Shown here: in pieces, positions 5,799 through 5,917 of the stretch | Layout: every line of letters begins with the position of its first letter | How positions within the stretch are numbered: the stretch's first letter is position 1 | Source: Methylobacterium sp. | GTDB taxonomy: Bacteria; Pseudomonadota; Alphaproteobacteria; Rhizobiales; Beijerinckiaceae | Length of the DNA: 5,917 nt | Direction of reading: 5' to 3' | Assembly (NCBI GenBank): GCA_021154065.1 | Contig: JAJKJG010000160.1 | Coordinates: 1-5,917, forward strand | The notes under the pieces: generated by a model | The model's database searches: none | The model's input: only the letters and a program-made list of their open reading frames with translations | What the model was told of the DNA's origin: nothing | Program-made: the position numbers and the translations under genes

Positions 5799-5917
5799 TC
5801 ACAATCCCAGCATCAGCTTCGCGTTCTGCACCGCCGCTCCCGACGCACCTTTGCCGAGGTTATCAAGCCGGGCGACGAGGAGCGCGTGGCCGTGCGCCTC
5901 GTTGGCGAAGACGTAGA
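5799..5917 (-). CDS. argC: N-acetyl-gamma-glutamyl-phosphate reductase, C-terminal 38 residues (runs off right edge)
   Basis: ArgC reduces N-acetyl-glutamyl-5-phosphate to the semialdehyde with NADPH, the third step of arginine synthesis, in the cytoplasm. Only the last 38 codons and TGA (complement of 5799-5801) are visible. The ending [20 protein letters not shown] followed by MLGL matches the ArgC C-terminus, where DNL.KGA..AAVQN is strongly conserved. The active-site Cys and nucleotide-binding region are outside the window. It converges on the FAH-family gene across the hairpin repeat. The call rests on a short but characteristic segment. Confidence 0.88.
   Translation of the reverse strand, partial: YVFANEAHGHALLVARLDNLGKGASGAAVQNAKLMLGL

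Overview
The window looks like ordinary chromosomal sequence from a high-GC alphaproteobacterium, most likely of the order Hyphomicrobiales (Rhizobiales). The evidence is strong GC bias at third codon positions, a class I polyhydroxyalkanoate synthase, and intergenic palindromic repeats of the kinds scattered through Rhizobiales genomes. The genus cannot be fixed from what is visible.

Layout, left to right. Positions 1-418 (minus strand) hold the first 139 codons of an AlaC/LL-diaminopimelate-type aminotransferase that runs off the left edge. A two-palindrome intergenic repeat follows at about 465-567. Positions 609-980 (minus) encode a small lipoprotein of unknown function, divergent from phaC. 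phaC (1111-2916, plus) is a complete class I PHA synthase with an intact Cys-Asp-His triad. Downstream lie a second intergenic repeat (2924-3011) and a strong hairpin terminator (3024-3053) that can serve both phaC and the convergent gene. That gene (3082-4437, minus) encodes an FadL/OmpP1-family outer-membrane transporter. A 351-bp divergent spacer (4438-4788) holds two small perfect palindromes and an 11-bp direct repeat. Positions 4789-5673 (plus) encode a fumarylacetoacetate hydrolase (FAH)-family enzyme with a complete metal site. A third repeat family (5678-5794) separates it from the convergent argC C-terminus (5799-5917, minus, cut by the right edge).

The window is carbon-storage and general metabolism: PHA polymerisation (phaC), possible uptake of fatty acids or other hydrophobic compounds (fadL homologue), amino-acid metabolism (aminotransferase, argC) and 2-keto acid breakdown (FAH family). 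A fadL-to-PHA link is plausible but only inferred from adjacency. I found no mobile element, CRISPR array, RNA gene or defence system, and nothing that looks like an undescribed multi-gene system. The most notable non-coding pattern is that three different palindromic repeat families each sit at gene 3' ends and none sits in a divergent promoter spacer.
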